NCBI RefSeq assembly: GCF_024497955.1
Contig: NZ_JANHKP010000003.1
Span: forward strand, 248,001-312,000
DNA: 64,000 bases
Origin: Streptomyces sp. C10-9-1
GTDB taxonomy: Bacteria; Actinomycetota; Actinomycetes; Streptomycetales; Streptomycetaceae
Direction: 5' to 3'
Below, one piece after another: positions 22,376 to 31,484 of the stretch. The notes under the pieces were generated by a model. The model made no database searches and was not told the origin of the DNA. It saw only the letters and a program-made list of their open reading frames with translations. The first letter of the stretch is position 1. Every line of letters starts with the position of its first letter. The translations under genes were made by a program, and so were the position numbers.

Positions 22376-24391
22376 GTGAGATCCACGCATCGCCGTCGCG
22401 CCACCGCGACCGGAGCCCTGATCGCCTCCGCCGCCCTGCTCGCGGTCGGGTTCCAGACCGGCACCTCGGCCGCCGCGCAGCCCGCGGCACCCGCCCCCCA
22501 GTCCTCCCAGGCGGACCCGGGCGCCCTGCCGAAGAACCTCACCCCCGCCCAGCGCGCCGAGCTGATCCGCGAGGCGACGGCGACCCGGGCCGCCACCGCC
22601 GGGGAACTCGGCCTCGGCGCCAAGGAGAAGCTGGTCGTCCGGGACGTCGTCCAGGACCGGGACGGCACCACCCACACCCGCTACGAGCGCACCTACGACG
22701 GCCTCCCGGTCCTCGGCGGCGACCTGGTCGTCTCCGCCTCCGGTGCGGGCGCGACCGAGTCGGTGGCGCTGGCGTCGGCCGAGCGGCTGGCGAACGTGGA
22801 CACCCGGGCGGACGTCCCGGCCGCGACCGCCGAGACGCAGGCCCTCGGCGCCGCCAGGGCCGAGGGCTCCAAGGCGACCAAGGCCGAGCGCGCTCCGCGC
22901 AAGGTGGTCTGGATGGGGACCGGCTCCCCGACCCTGGCATGGGAGACCGTGGTCGGCGGCCTCCAGCACGACGGGACCCCGAACGAGCTGCACGTCGTCA
23001 CCGACGCCGCCACCGGCGAGAAGCTCTTCGAGTGGCAGGCCGTCCACAACGGCACCGGCAACACCCAGTACAGCGGCACCGTGACGCTGGGCACCGCCCC
23101 GTCCTACACCCTGACGGACACCGGGCGCGGCAACCACAAGACCTACAACCTCAACCGCGGCACCTCGGGCACCGGGACGCTGTTCTCCGGCCCGGACGAC
23201 GTCTGGGGCGACGGCACCCCGTCGAACGCGGAGACCGCGGGCGCGGACGCGCACTACGGCGCGGGCGTCACCTGGGACTACTACAAGAACGTGCTCGGCC
23301 GCTCGGGCATCCGGGGCGACGGCGTCGGCGCCTACTCCCGCGTCCACTACGGCAACAACTACGTCAACGCCTTCTGGCAGGACAGCTGCTTCTGCATGAC
23401 GTACGGCGACGGCTCGGGCAACGCCAAGCCGCTCACCTCCATCGACGTGGCCGCCCACGAGATGACGCACGGCGTCACCTCCAACACCGCCGGCCTGATC
23501 TACAGCGGCGAGTCCGGCGGCCTCAACGAGGCCACCAGCGACATCTTCGCCGCGGCCGTGGAGTTCTACGCCAACAACGCCCAGGACAAGGGCGACTACC
23601 TCGTCGGCGAGAAGATCGACATCCGCGGCAACGGCACCCCGCTGCGCTACATGGACAAGCCGAGCAGGGACGGCTCGTCGAAGGACTACTGGTACTCGGG
23701 CATCGGCAACATCGACGTCCACTACTCCTCGGGCCCGGCGAACCACTGGTTCTACATGCTCTCCGAGGGCAGCGGCGCCAAGACCATCAACGGCGTGAAC
23801 TACGACTCGCCGACCTCCGACGGCCTGCCGGTCACCGGCATCGGCCGCGAGAAGGCGGCGCTGATCTGGTACAAGGCGCTGACCACGAAGTTCAACTCGC
23901 GCACCGACTACGCGGGCGCCCGCGCCGGCACCCTCGCCGTGGCCACCGACCTCTACGGGGCGAGCAGCGCCGAGGTCAAGTCCGTCGCCGACGCCTGGGC
24001 CGGCATCAACGTCGGCAGCCGCCCCGGCGACCCGGGCGAGCCGGGCGACGTCTACGAGAACACCACCCCCGTCTCCATCCCGGACGCGGGCTCGGCGGTG
24101 ACCTCCACCATCAACGTCGCGGGACGCACCGGCAACGCGCCGTCGAACCTCAAGGTGGACGTGGACATCACCCACACCTACCGCGGTGACCTGGTCATCG
24201 ACCTGATCGCCCCCGACGGCACCTCCTACCGCCTGAAGAACAGCAGCGGTTCGGACTCGGCCGACGACGTCAAGGCGACCTACACGGTCAACGCCTCCAG
24301 CGAGGCCGCCAACGGTGCCTGGAAGCTCCAGGTCCGCGACGTCTACCGCTGGGACACCGGCCGCATCAACAGCTGGAAGCTCACCTTCTGA
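22376..24391 (+). CDS. Secreted M4-family zinc metalloprotease with C-terminal P domain
   Basis: Thermolysin-type neutral protease, exported. 671 residues: signal peptide (about 1-35, ending near TSAAAQP), FTP/PepSY propeptide (about 45-200; RDVVQDRDGTTHTRYERTYD), catalytic domain (about 215-550) and a P/Homo-B domain (about 560-671; DVYENTTPVSIPDAGSAV, WKLTF end) known from proprotein convertases. Zinc ligands are H361 and H365 with catalytic E362 in DVAAHEMTHG, and E385 in GGLNEATSD. GTG at 22376 follows AGAAGGAG. It needs autocatalytic removal of the propeptide. Upstream are palindromes that may bind a regulator; downstream is a strong terminator shared with glgP. Confidence 0.96.
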   Translation: MRSTHRRRATATGALIASAALLAVGFQTGTSAAAQPAAPAPQSSQADPGALPKNLTPAQRAELIREATATRAATAGELGLGAKEKLVVRDVVQDRDGTTHTRYERTYDGLPVLGGDLVVSASGAGATESVALASAERLANVDTRADVPAATAETQALGAARAEGSKATKAERAPRKVVWMGTGSPTLAWETVVGGLQHDGTPNELHVVTDAATGEKLFEWQAVHNGTGNTQYSGTVTLGTAPSYTLTDTGRGNHKTYNLNRGTSGTGTLFSGPDDVWGDGTPSNAETAGADAHYGAGVTWDYYKNVLGRSGIRGDGVGAYSRVHYGNNYVNAFWQDSCFCMTYGDGSGNAKPLTSIDVAAHEMTHGVTSNTAGLIYSGESGGLNEATSDIFAAAVEFYANNAQDKGDYLVGEKIDIRGNGTPLRYMDKPSRDGSSKDYWYSGIGNIDVHYSSGPANHWFYMLSEGSGAKTINGVNYDSPTSDGLPVTGIGREKAALIWYKALTTKFNSRTDYAGARAGTLAVATDLYGASSAEVKSVADAWAGINVGSRPGDPGEPGDVYENTTPVSIPDAGSAVTSTINVAGRTGNAPSNLKVDVDITHTYRGDLVIDLIAPDGTSYRLKNSSGSDSADDVKATYTVNASSEAANGAWKLQVRDVYRWDTGRINSWKLTF

Positions 24392-24423
24392 CCCACCGCT
24401 CCGCACCGCTCCGACCCGAGCGA

Positions 24424-24464
24424 GGGCGCTGCCCGGACACCCCACCGGTGTCCGGGCAGCGCCC
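24424..24464. terminator. Bidirectional terminator between metalloprotease and glgP
   Basis: Perfect 18-bp stem (24424-24441 with 24447-24464) and 5-nt loop between the convergent genes. Confidence 0.85.
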
Positions 24465-24558
24465 GTCGCGGTGCACGCCCGGGCGCGAGGCGGCGCCGTG
24501 CGACGGGACGCGGCCGCAGGCCCCGGGGCGGTGGCACCCGCCCCGCGAGGCCCCGTGC

Positions 24559-27222
24559 TCAGCGCAGCAGCACCCCGGCCTCCCCTCCCGCGACGTCCAC
24601 GGCCTCCGCGGGAAGGGCGACCAGACCGAGGTCCGCGCCCGCGGGGAGCAGCCGGTGGGCGGGCAGCACCCGCACCGTGTAGCCGAAGGGGCCCGTCCGG
24701 TCGAGCGCGAGCGGTCCCTCGTAGATCCAGCGGCCCTCCAGGTCGGGGCCGCCCGCGGGCTTCAGCGGGAAACTCCTGGCGTCCCGGATGGCGTCGTCCG
24801 GGTCGACCCGGCCGGCCACCACCTGGACCTCCACGTCCTCCGGAGCGAGGTCGCCGAGGGCGGCCTGCACCCGCAGGGTGAGCGTGGATCCCAGCCCGGC
24901 CGTCCCCGCGGCCCCGTCGGGCGCCTCCTGGTCGACGGCCTCCACATGGCCCACCGCCACCTGGGGCCAGGCCGCCCGCACCCGTGCCTTCCAGCCCGCC
25001 AGCTCCTCGGCCGCCCCGGGCTCCATCGCCCGGTGCGCCTCGGCGGCCGGGACGTACAGCCGCTCCACGTACTCACGGACCATGCGCCCGGCCAGCACCT
25101 TGGGACCCAGGGTGGCCAGGGTCCGGCGGACCATCTCGATCCAGCGGTCCGGCAGGCCGCCCGCGCCCCGGTCGTAGAAGCGGGGGGCCACCCGGTCCTC
25201 GATCAGCGCGTACAGTGCGGCCGCCTCCAGGTCGTCGCGCCGGTCCTCGTCGGTGCACTCGCCGTCCGCCGTGGGAATGGCCCAGCCGAAGTCCGGCTCG
25301 TACCACTCGTCCCACCAGCCGTCCAGGACCGAGAGGTTGAGCGAGCCGTTCAGCGCGGCCTTCATCCCGCTGGTGCCGCAGGCCTCCAGCGGCCGGAGCG
25401 GGTTGTTGAGCCACACGTCGCAGCCCGGGTAGAGCTTCTTGGCCATCGCCATCCCGTAGTCCGGGAGGAACACGATCCGGTGCCGCACCCGGGGGTCGTC
25501 GGCGAACCGGACCAGCTCCCGCACCAGGCGCTTGCCGCCGTCGTCGGCCGGATGCGCCTTGCCCGCCACCACGATCTGGACGGGCCGGGTGGGGTGCAGC
25601 AGCATCTCGGTCAGCCGCTCCCGGTCGCGCAGCATCAGCGTGAGCCGCTTGTAGGAGGGGACGCGGCGGGCGAAGCCGATGGTGAGCACGTCCGGGTCCA
25701 TCACCCCGTCGATCCAGCCCAGTTCGGCCGCTCCCGCGCCGCGCTGCCGCCAGGAGGCACGCAGCCGCTCGCGCACCTCGGCGACCAGCTGCTCGCGCAG
25801 CGAGCGGCGCAGCTCCCAGATCTCGGCGTCGGGGATGTCGGCGACGGCGTCCCAGCGGGGCGAGCCGCCGACGGACAGGGCGTCCTCCGCGCGGCCCGCG
25901 CCGATCCGGCGGGCGCCCAGGCGGAACACCTCGGGCGCCACCCAGGTCGGGGCGTGGACACCGTTGGTGACCGAGGTGATCGGCACGTCGGCGGCGTCGA
26001 AGCCCGGCCACAGCCCGGCGAACATCTCCCGGCTGACGGCCCCGTGGAGCGCCGAGACGCCGTTGGCGCGCTGCGCGAGCCGCAGCCCCATCACGGCCAT
26101 GTTGAACACGCCCGGATCGCCGCCGGGGTAGCTCTCCGCCCCGAGGCGCAGCACACGGTCGAGCGGTACGCCCGGCAGCTCGGCCCCGTCGCCGAAGTGG
26201 CGGGCGACGAGCTCCCGGTCGAAACGGTCGATCCCCGCGGGCACCGGGGTGTGGGTGGTGAAGACCGTACCGGCGCGCACCGCCTCCAGGGCCGCGTCGA
26301 AGCCGAGTCCGGGCGCCTCGCCGAGCTCGCGGATGCGCTCCAGGCCGAGGAAGCCGGCATGGCCCTCGTTGGTGTGGAAGACCTCGGGGGCGGGGTGCCC
26401 GGTGAGCCGGCAGTAGGTCCGCACGGCGCGCACACCGCCGATGCCGAGCAGCATCTCCTGTAGCAGGCGGTGCTCGCTGCCGCCGCCGTAGAGGCGGTCG
26501 GTGACGTCGCGGGCGCCGGGTCCGTTGCCTTCCACGTCGGAGTCGAGCATCAGCAGCGGCACCCGGCCGACGCGGGCGACCCACAGGTGCGCGTGGAGCA
26601 GCCGCCCCGCGGGGAGGGCGAGGGTGACCCGGGCGGGTGTCCCGTCCTGCTCGCGCAGCAGGCTCACGGGCAGCTCGTTGGGGTCGAGCACCGGGTAGTG
26701 CTCCTGCTGCCACCCGTCGCGGGACAGCGACTGGCGGAAGTAGCCGTGGCGGTAGAGCAGGCCGACGCCGATCAGCGGGGCGCCCAGGTCGCTGGCGGCC
26801 TTCAGGTGGTCCCCGGCGAGGATGCCGAGGCCGCCCGAGTACTGCGGCAGTGCCGCGGTCACGCCGAACTCGGGCGAGAAGTAGGCGACGGCGGCCGGGA
26901 AGCGGGCGGCGCCCGGGCCCTCGGCGGCGCCCTGGTACCAGCGGCGGCCGTGGAGGTAGTCGTCCAGGTCGTCGGCGGCCGCGGCGAGACGCCTCAGGAA
27001 GCGCCGGTCGCGCGCCAGTTCGGCCATCCGGTCGGCCGACACGGTGCCGAGCAGCCGCACCGGGTCCCCGGCGGCGGCGCGCCAACCCCCGGGGTCGACG
27101 CAGCGGAACAGCTCTTGGGTCTCGGTGTGCCAGGACCAGCGCAGATTGCGCGCCAGGTCGCTGAGCGGTCGCAGGGGTTCGGGCAGGACGGGGCGGACGG
27201 TGAACCGACGAATGGCCTTCAC
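24559..27222 (-). CDS. glgP: Alpha-glucan (glycogen) phosphorylase
   Basis: GT35 enzyme releasing glucose-1-phosphate from alpha-1,4-glucans; PLP-dependent. 887 residues from GTG at 27222, preceded by GAAGGTGGG; 39 residues of upstream frame look non-coding. N-terminal RRFTVRPVLPEPLRPLSDLA is the start of the alpha-glucan family phosphorylase (DUF3417-containing type). Further: AYFSPEFGVTAALPQYSGGL, ILAGDHLKAASDLG, FHTNEGHAGFLGLERI, TSVTNGVHAPTWV, VAGKAHPADDGGKRL and the PLP-binding region EACGTSGMKAALNG with its lysine. In S. coelicolor glgP neighbours glgE; here an inserted gene block separates them. It supplies glucose-1-phosphate together with GlgX. Confidence 0.95.
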   Translation of the reverse strand: MKAIRRFTVRPVLPEPLRPLSDLARNLRWSWHTETQELFRCVDPGGWRAAAGDPVRLLGTVSADRMAELARDRRFLRRLAAAADDLDDYLHGRRWYQGAAEGPGAARFPAAVAYFSPEFGVTAALPQYSGGLGILAGDHLKAASDLGAPLIGVGLLYRHGYFRQSLSRDGWQQEHYPVLDPNELPVSLLREQDGTPARVTLALPAGRLLHAHLWVARVGRVPLLMLDSDVEGNGPGARDVTDRLYGGGSEHRLLQEMLLGIGGVRAVRTYCRLTGHPAPEVFHTNEGHAGFLGLERIRELGEAPGLGFDAALEAVRAGTVFTTHTPVPAGIDRFDRELVARHFGDGAELPGVPLDRVLRLGAESYPGGDPGVFNMAVMGLRLAQRANGVSALHGAVSREMFAGLWPGFDAADVPITSVTNGVHAPTWVAPEVFRLGARRIGAGRAEDALSVGGSPRWDAVADIPDAEIWELRRSLREQLVAEVRERLRASWRQRGAGAAELGWIDGVMDPDVLTIGFARRVPSYKRLTLMLRDRERLTEMLLHPTRPVQIVVAGKAHPADDGGKRLVRELVRFADDPRVRHRIVFLPDYGMAMAKKLYPGCDVWLNNPLRPLEACGTSGMKAALNGSLNLSVLDGWWDEWYEPDFGWAIPTADGECTDEDRRDDLEAAALYALIEDRVAPRFYDRGAGGLPDRWIEMVRRTLATLGPKVLAGRMVREYVERLYVPAAEAHRAMEPGAAEELAGWKARVRAAWPQVAVGHVEAVDQEAPDGAAGTAGLGSTLTLRVQAALGDLAPEDVEVQVVAGRVDPDDAIRDARSFPLKPAGGPDLEGRWIYEGPLALDRTGPFGYTVRVLPAHRLLPAGADLGLVALPAEAVDVAGGEAGVLLR

Positions 27223-27412
27223 AGGTCCCACCTTCGCAGGGGAGGTACGCATCCGGGCGGACGTACGGCGGTGTCGTGTCGTACGCCCCCCTCTCTCTCG
27301 TCGGCCACGACCGTAGCGGCGCCCCGTGGGCGCTGCCACGGCGCGCGGCGGCCCCCGGGGGCTCGCCGGGGGCTCGCGGCGGGGTGGGCGGCCCGTCCGC
27401 GGGGGCGCGGGC

Positions 27413-28708
27413 TCAGCGGGCGCGCCCCCGCGCGGGGCCGCCGTAGGGGGAGCCGGCGTTGACGCTGGCGGGGTCGAAGGCCCCGGTTGCCGCGTAGCGG
27501 GCGGCGATGCCGGCCCGCTCGGCGGGCGGGACGACGGCGTCGATGTCCGGGAAGCCGGCCGGGGCGCGCTCGTGGGCGAGGCGGATGACGACCTCCGGGC
27601 CCAGCCGCCGGTTGGCGAGCTGGAGTTCGGTCATCGCCGGGCGCCGGTCGGCCTCGTAGGCGGCCAGCGCGGCGACGGGGTCCCGGTGGGTGGCCAGCGC
27701 ATGGGCGAGGGCGCGGCCGTCGACGACCGACTGGGTGGCGCCGTTGGACCCGACCGGGTACATGGCGTGGGCGGCGTCGCCGACGAGGGTGGTGCGGCCC
27801 CGGGACCAGTGGGGCAGGGGGTCGCGGTCGACCATCGGGTAGACGTAGGCGGCCTCGGCCGCCGCCAGGATCTCGCCCACGCGGACGCCGTCGAACTCCC
27901 AGTCGGCGAAGTGCCGGGCTATCGCGTCGGGAGGGACGCGCCGGTTCCAGTCGCCGCGGTGGGCCGCGGTGCCGTCCCCGGCCGTACCCGGCCCCACGCA
28001 GGCCCAGTTGACCAGGACCGTGCCCTCGGCGTCGGGCAGGGTGAGCGGGTAGACGACCGCCTTGCGCCGGTCGTCGCCCGCGATGAACATGAACGCCGCG
28101 CTCCGCTCGGCGGGCACCCGGGAGACACCCCGGTGGATGAGCTGCCCGTTCCAGGGCGGGTCGCCCTCGCCGGGGTGGAGGGCGGCGCGGACCGCCGAGC
28201 GGATGCCGTCCGCGCCGATCAGCAGATCGGGCGCGAGGGAGGCGCAGCCGTGCCGTCCGCCGTCGCGGTGGTCCAGGCTGACCCGGGGCAGTCCGTCGGC
28301 GGCGAGGGGGTCGGCGCCCGTCACGCGGACGGCGGTGAGCAGGGCGGACGGGCCGAGGCGCTCGCGGACGGCGGCGGCGAGCACCCGCTGAAGGGCGCCG
28401 CGGTGCACGGAGAGCTGGGGCCAGTGGTAGCCCGCCCGGACACCGCGCTGCTCCACGGAGATCAGCGAGCCGCTGCGGTGGTAGTAGCGCAGCTCCCGGG
28501 TGCGGACGGCGTGGGGTTCCAGGGCGTCGAGCACACCGAGCTCGTCCAGTTCGCGGACGGCGTTGGGCATGATGTTCAGGCCCGCGCCGACCGGGCGGAG
28601 TTCCCGGGCGGCCTCGGTCACGGTGATCCGCTCGAATCCGGCCGCGTGCAGGGCGAGGGCCGTGGTGAGCCCGGCGACTCCGCCGCCGGCGATCAGGATG
28701 TGGGTCAT
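27413..28708 (-). CDS. FAD-dependent aromatic monooxygenase (PhzS/salicylate-hydroxylase-like)
   Basis: Group A flavoprotein monooxygenase, 431 residues, likely hydroxylating an aromatic or heteroaromatic product of the neighbouring PrnB-like enzyme. FAD-binding motifs are intact: GGGVAGLTTALALHAAGF at the N-terminus, the DG motif DLLIGADGIRSAVR, and the GD motif TTLVGDAAHAMYPVGSNGA. The substrate domain carries FADWEFDGVRV and an extra C-terminal segment (FDPASVNAGSPYGG). ATG at 28708, with GAGGAG about 12 bases upstream. Last gene of the minus-strand operon HpaB-MFS-PrnB-FMO, 48 bp after the PrnB-like gene. PhzS-type similarity is from recollection of the family; the true substrate is unknown. 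Confidence 0.85.
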   Translation of the reverse strand: MTHILIAGGGVAGLTTALALHAAGFERITVTEAARELRPVGAGLNIMPNAVRELDELGVLDALEPHAVRTRELRYYHRSGSLISVEQRGVRAGYHWPQLSVHRGALQRVLAAAVRERLGPSALLTAVRVTGADPLAADGLPRVSLDHRDGGRHGCASLAPDLLIGADGIRSAVRAALHPGEGDPPWNGQLIHRGVSRVPAERSAAFMFIAGDDRRKAVVYPLTLPDAEGTVLVNWACVGPGTAGDGTAAHRGDWNRRVPPDAIARHFADWEFDGVRVGEILAAAEAAYVYPMVDRDPLPHWSRGRTTLVGDAAHAMYPVGSNGATQSVVDGRALAHALATHRDPVAALAAYEADRRPAMTELQLANRRLGPEVVIRLAHERAPAGFPDIDAVVPPAERAGIAARYAATGAFDPASVNAGSPYGGPARGRAR

Positions 28709-28756
28709 GGCTGGTGTGTCTCCTCGACGTCTGCGGGGCTCTGCGTCGCCGTACGG

Positions 28757-29887
28757 TCAGGGGGTGGGCCCGCCCAGCGGGCGGCGCACCAGGGTCTCGT
28801 TGTCCCGGGTGAGGTCGAGCACGGTGCGCAGCAGGGCCACCGGGGCCCCTCCGCTGCCCTCCTCGTAGCGGCGCACCTCCTCGGCGTACGCCTTGCGGGC
28901 GAGGGTGAGGTGGCGGGCGCGGAAGGTCTTGAGCACCTTCAGCACCCGGGCCAGCGCCTCGGCGGAGGCGGCGAGCACGGCGGGGACGGCCGCGGGCCCC
29001 TCCCAGCTGAAGGCGGCGGAGAGCTTGGACACGGCCGAGATCCCGTAGCGGTGGGCCTCGCGGTGGGCGCGCCACGAGGGGAGGCTGTAGCGGACGGAGG
29101 CGTCCAGGAAGGCGTCGTAGCCGGCGTCGCCGCGGTCGCACTGCCAGAGCGTCAGGTCGACCAGCCAGAGCGGCACCTGGGCGGCGGCGGGTCCCAGGTA
29201 CTCCTCGCCGCCGACGTCGATCTCCTCGAAGTAGGCGCGCAGCTCGCGGGCGAAGAAGACGGGCGAGACCCGGGCCACGGTGAGGTCGATGGAGTCGACC
29301 ATGGCGCCCGCCAGATGGCCGATGCGGTCCAGTGCGGCGGCGAAGCCGGGGTCGTAGGGCTCCAGCCGGGCCAGCTCCGCGCAGGCGTCCAGGCAGGCGA
29401 CCAGCCGGGGGAAGACCATGCGGACGGCGTCCTGGAGGCGGCCCTCCATCGGGTCTCCGGTGTACATCCGCTGCCGCCGCCCGGTGGGGTTCCAGGCCGT
29501 GTAGTGGTGGACCGTGTCGCGGGGCACCATGTCGGTGCGCCGGGCGAGCCGCCGCAGGACGGGGAGCGCCTCGGGCACGGCGTCGAGCGGCTGCACGCCG
29601 TGGCGCTTGAGTGATCCGAGCAGGACGCCGAGGTCGCGCATGGCCGCGAGCGCGTCGGTGACCCCGAAGGCGGCGGCCTCCTCGGTGCTCGGCAGCAGCG
29701 CGCGCAGGGCCGCGCTGAGCGCGCGGACGTCCGCGACCGCGTTCATGGCGGGGAGCGCGGCGAGCAGCGGGTCGGCGCCGAGCGGGTCGGCCGCGCGTAT
29801 CTCCGCTATGCGGTAGCGGGGTTCGCCGCGGTACCGCGGCGCAGCCAGCGTGTCGGGACCGGACGCGACAAGGTCGTGCAGGGCCAA
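28757..29887 (-). CDS. PrnB-like heme enzyme (DUF1864; indole/tryptophan dioxygenase superfamily)
   Basis: 376 residues, soluble. Stretches such as AAMRDLGVLLGSLKRHG, HHYTAWNPTG, MYTGDPMEGRLQ, IDVGGEEYLGPAAAQVPLWL and TFRARHLTLARKAY match my memory of PrnB, the pyrrolnitrin-pathway enzyme that turns 7-chlorotryptophan into an aminophenylpyrrole and shares the IDO/TDO fold. The likely axial heme histidine is H326 in FRARHLTLA, placed about as far from the C-terminus as in PrnB. The start is TTG at 29887, six bases after GAGGGGGAC; no ATG/GTG start fits as well. No tryptophan halogenase (PrnA) or PrnC lies nearby, so the product should differ from pyrrolnitrin. A tyrosine- or other aromatic-acid substrate is possible. 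Confidence 0.8.
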   Translation of the reverse strand: MALHDLVASGPDTLAAPRYRGEPRYRIAEIRAADPLGADPLLAALPAMNAVADVRALSAALRALLPSTEEAAAFGVTDALAAMRDLGVLLGSLKRHGVQPLDAVPEALPVLRRLARRTDMVPRDTVHHYTAWNPTGRRQRMYTGDPMEGRLQDAVRMVFPRLVACLDACAELARLEPYDPGFAAALDRIGHLAGAMVDSIDLTVARVSPVFFARELRAYFEEIDVGGEEYLGPAAAQVPLWLVDLTLWQCDRGDAGYDAFLDASVRYSLPSWRAHREAHRYGISAVSKLSAAFSWEGPAAVPAVLAASAEALARVLKVLKTFRARHLTLARKAYAEEVRRYEEGSGGAPVALLRTVLDLTRDNETLVRRPLGGPTP

Positions 29888-29966
29888 CGGAAGTCCCCCT
29901 CGGACGGAGCGGATCGGTTCGCGGTGCGTCGGGCGCGGGCGGCGGGCGCCCGCGCCCGGCCGGGTG

Positions 29967-31484
29967 TCACTCCACGGCGCGGTGGGCCCCGTCCCGGTGC
30001 GGCGCCCCCGCGGCGGGCGCGGACGGTCGCGTCCGGACGGCCAGCAGGGCGGCGGCCGCGGCGAGCGCGGCGCCCGCGAGCAGCGCGCCGCGGACGCCGG
30101 CGGTCTCGGCCGCCGGGCCGCCGGTGCCGGGGGCGGCCGCGCCGGCCACCGCGACGAGCAGGGCCAGCCCCAGGACGGAGCCGAACTGCTGGCTGGTGTT
30201 GACCAGTCCGGAGGCCAGGCCGGTCTCCTCGGGCGGCACGACGGCGGTGGCGGCCGCACTGGTGGTGACCACGGCCAGCGGAAGAGCGGCGCCCAGGACC
30301 AGGCTGGGGGCGAGCACCGTGGTGGCGAAGGTGCCGTGGGCGTCCAGGGCCAGGGCGAGCCAGGCCGTCCCCACGGCCAGCAGGGCGAAGCCCGCGGTCA
30401 TGACGGGCCGCAGCCCGTGCCGGGCGATGAGGGCGCCGGTGCGGGGCGCGACCGCGACCACCACGAGGGACAGCGGCAGCAGGCCGAGGCCCCCGGCCAG
30501 CGGGGAGAGCTCCAGCACCCGCTGGAGATAGAGGCTGACCAGGAAGAACATCGGGAACAGGGTGGTCTGGGCGAGACCGCTGAGGAGGTTGGCCGAGGCG
30601 ACGTCGGGCCGGCGCAGCACCGCCGGGGGCACCAGCGGGTGCCGGGCGCGCCGCTCCAGGGCGGCGAACACCGCGAGCAGCGCCGCTCCCCCGGCGGCCG
30701 CGCCGAGGGTGCAGGGCGAGGCCCAGCCCGCCGCGTCGGCGCCGACCAGGGCGAAGGCGAGCAGTCCCAGGCCGCCGGTGGCGGTGAGCGCGCCGCCGAG
30801 GTCGAAACCGGTCGCCGGGCGGCGCGTCCCCCGGTCGAGCACCCGCAGCGAGGCGGCGGCGAGGACCGCCGCGGCGAGCACGTTGAGCCACAGAGTGGAC
30901 CGCCAGCCGAGCAGGTCGGTGAGGACGCCGCCGAGCACGGTGCCGGCCACTCCGCCGAGACCGCCCATGGCGGCGAACAGGCCGAGCGCCCGGTGCCGGG
31001 CGGGCCCGTCGGGGAAGAGGGCGAGCACCGCGGCGAAGGCGGCGGCCGCGGCGAGCGCGGCGCCGGTGCCCTGCGCGGCGCGCGCGGCGACGAGTTCGGC
31101 CGGGGTGCGGGCGAGGCCGCCGGCGGCCGAGGCGACCGCCAGCACGCCGAGGCCCGCCAGGTGGAGGGCGCGGTGCCCGAGCAGGTCGGCGGCCCGGCCG
31201 CCGAGCAGCAGCAGTCCTCCGAAGGCGATGAGGTAGGCGTTGGCCACCCAGGAGAGTCCGGCGGGGCCGGATCCGAGGTCGCGGCCGACGGAGGGCAGCG
31301 CGACGTTGACGACGGCGGTGTCCATGATGAGCAGCAGCTGGGTGGCGGCCAGCACCGCCAGCGCCCCGCGCGCGCGGTTCCCCGGCTCCGGCCCGGCGGC
31401 CGCGCCGGGCGGCGGGGCGGCGGGGGCACGGCGCCCCGGGCCGGGGGCGGCTGGCGGGCCGGGCCGGGCCGCGTCGGGGCTCAC
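29967..31484 (-). CDS. MFS efflux transporter (EmrB/QacA, DHA2 type)
   Basis: Inner-membrane drug:H+ antiporter of about 14 helices, 505 residues. Signature stretches: LLIMDTAVVNVALPSVGRDL in helix 1 (motif D1-type), LLLLGGRAADLLGHRALHLA (motif A), GWRSTLWLNVLAAAVL (after motif C-like GGVAGTVLGGVLTDL), and C-terminal half VVPPEETGLASGLVNTSQQF (DHA2 hallmark). A Pro/Ala-rich cytoplasmic leader of about 40 residues precedes helix 1. GTG at 31484 overlaps the HpaB-type stop by four bases (GTGA), so it is translationally coupled. Its place inside the oxygenase operon suggests export of the pathway product or self-resistance. Confidence 0.9.
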   Translation of the reverse strand: MSPDAARPGPPAAPGPGRRAPAAPPPGAAAGPEPGNRARGALAVLAATQLLLIMDTAVVNVALPSVGRDLGSGPAGLSWVANAYLIAFGGLLLLGGRAADLLGHRALHLAGLGVLAVASAAGGLARTPAELVAARAAQGTGAALAAAAAFAAVLALFPDGPARHRALGLFAAMGGLGGVAGTVLGGVLTDLLGWRSTLWLNVLAAAVLAAASLRVLDRGTRRPATGFDLGGALTATGGLGLLAFALVGADAAGWASPCTLGAAAGGAALLAVFAALERRARHPLVPPAVLRRPDVASANLLSGLAQTTLFPMFFLVSLYLQRVLELSPLAGGLGLLPLSLVVVAVAPRTGALIARHGLRPVMTAGFALLAVGTAWLALALDAHGTFATTVLAPSLVLGAALPLAVVTTSAAATAVVPPEETGLASGLVNTSQQFGSVLGLALLVAVAGAAAPGTGGPAAETAGVRGALLAGAALAAAAALLAVRTRPSAPAAGAPHRDGAHRAVE

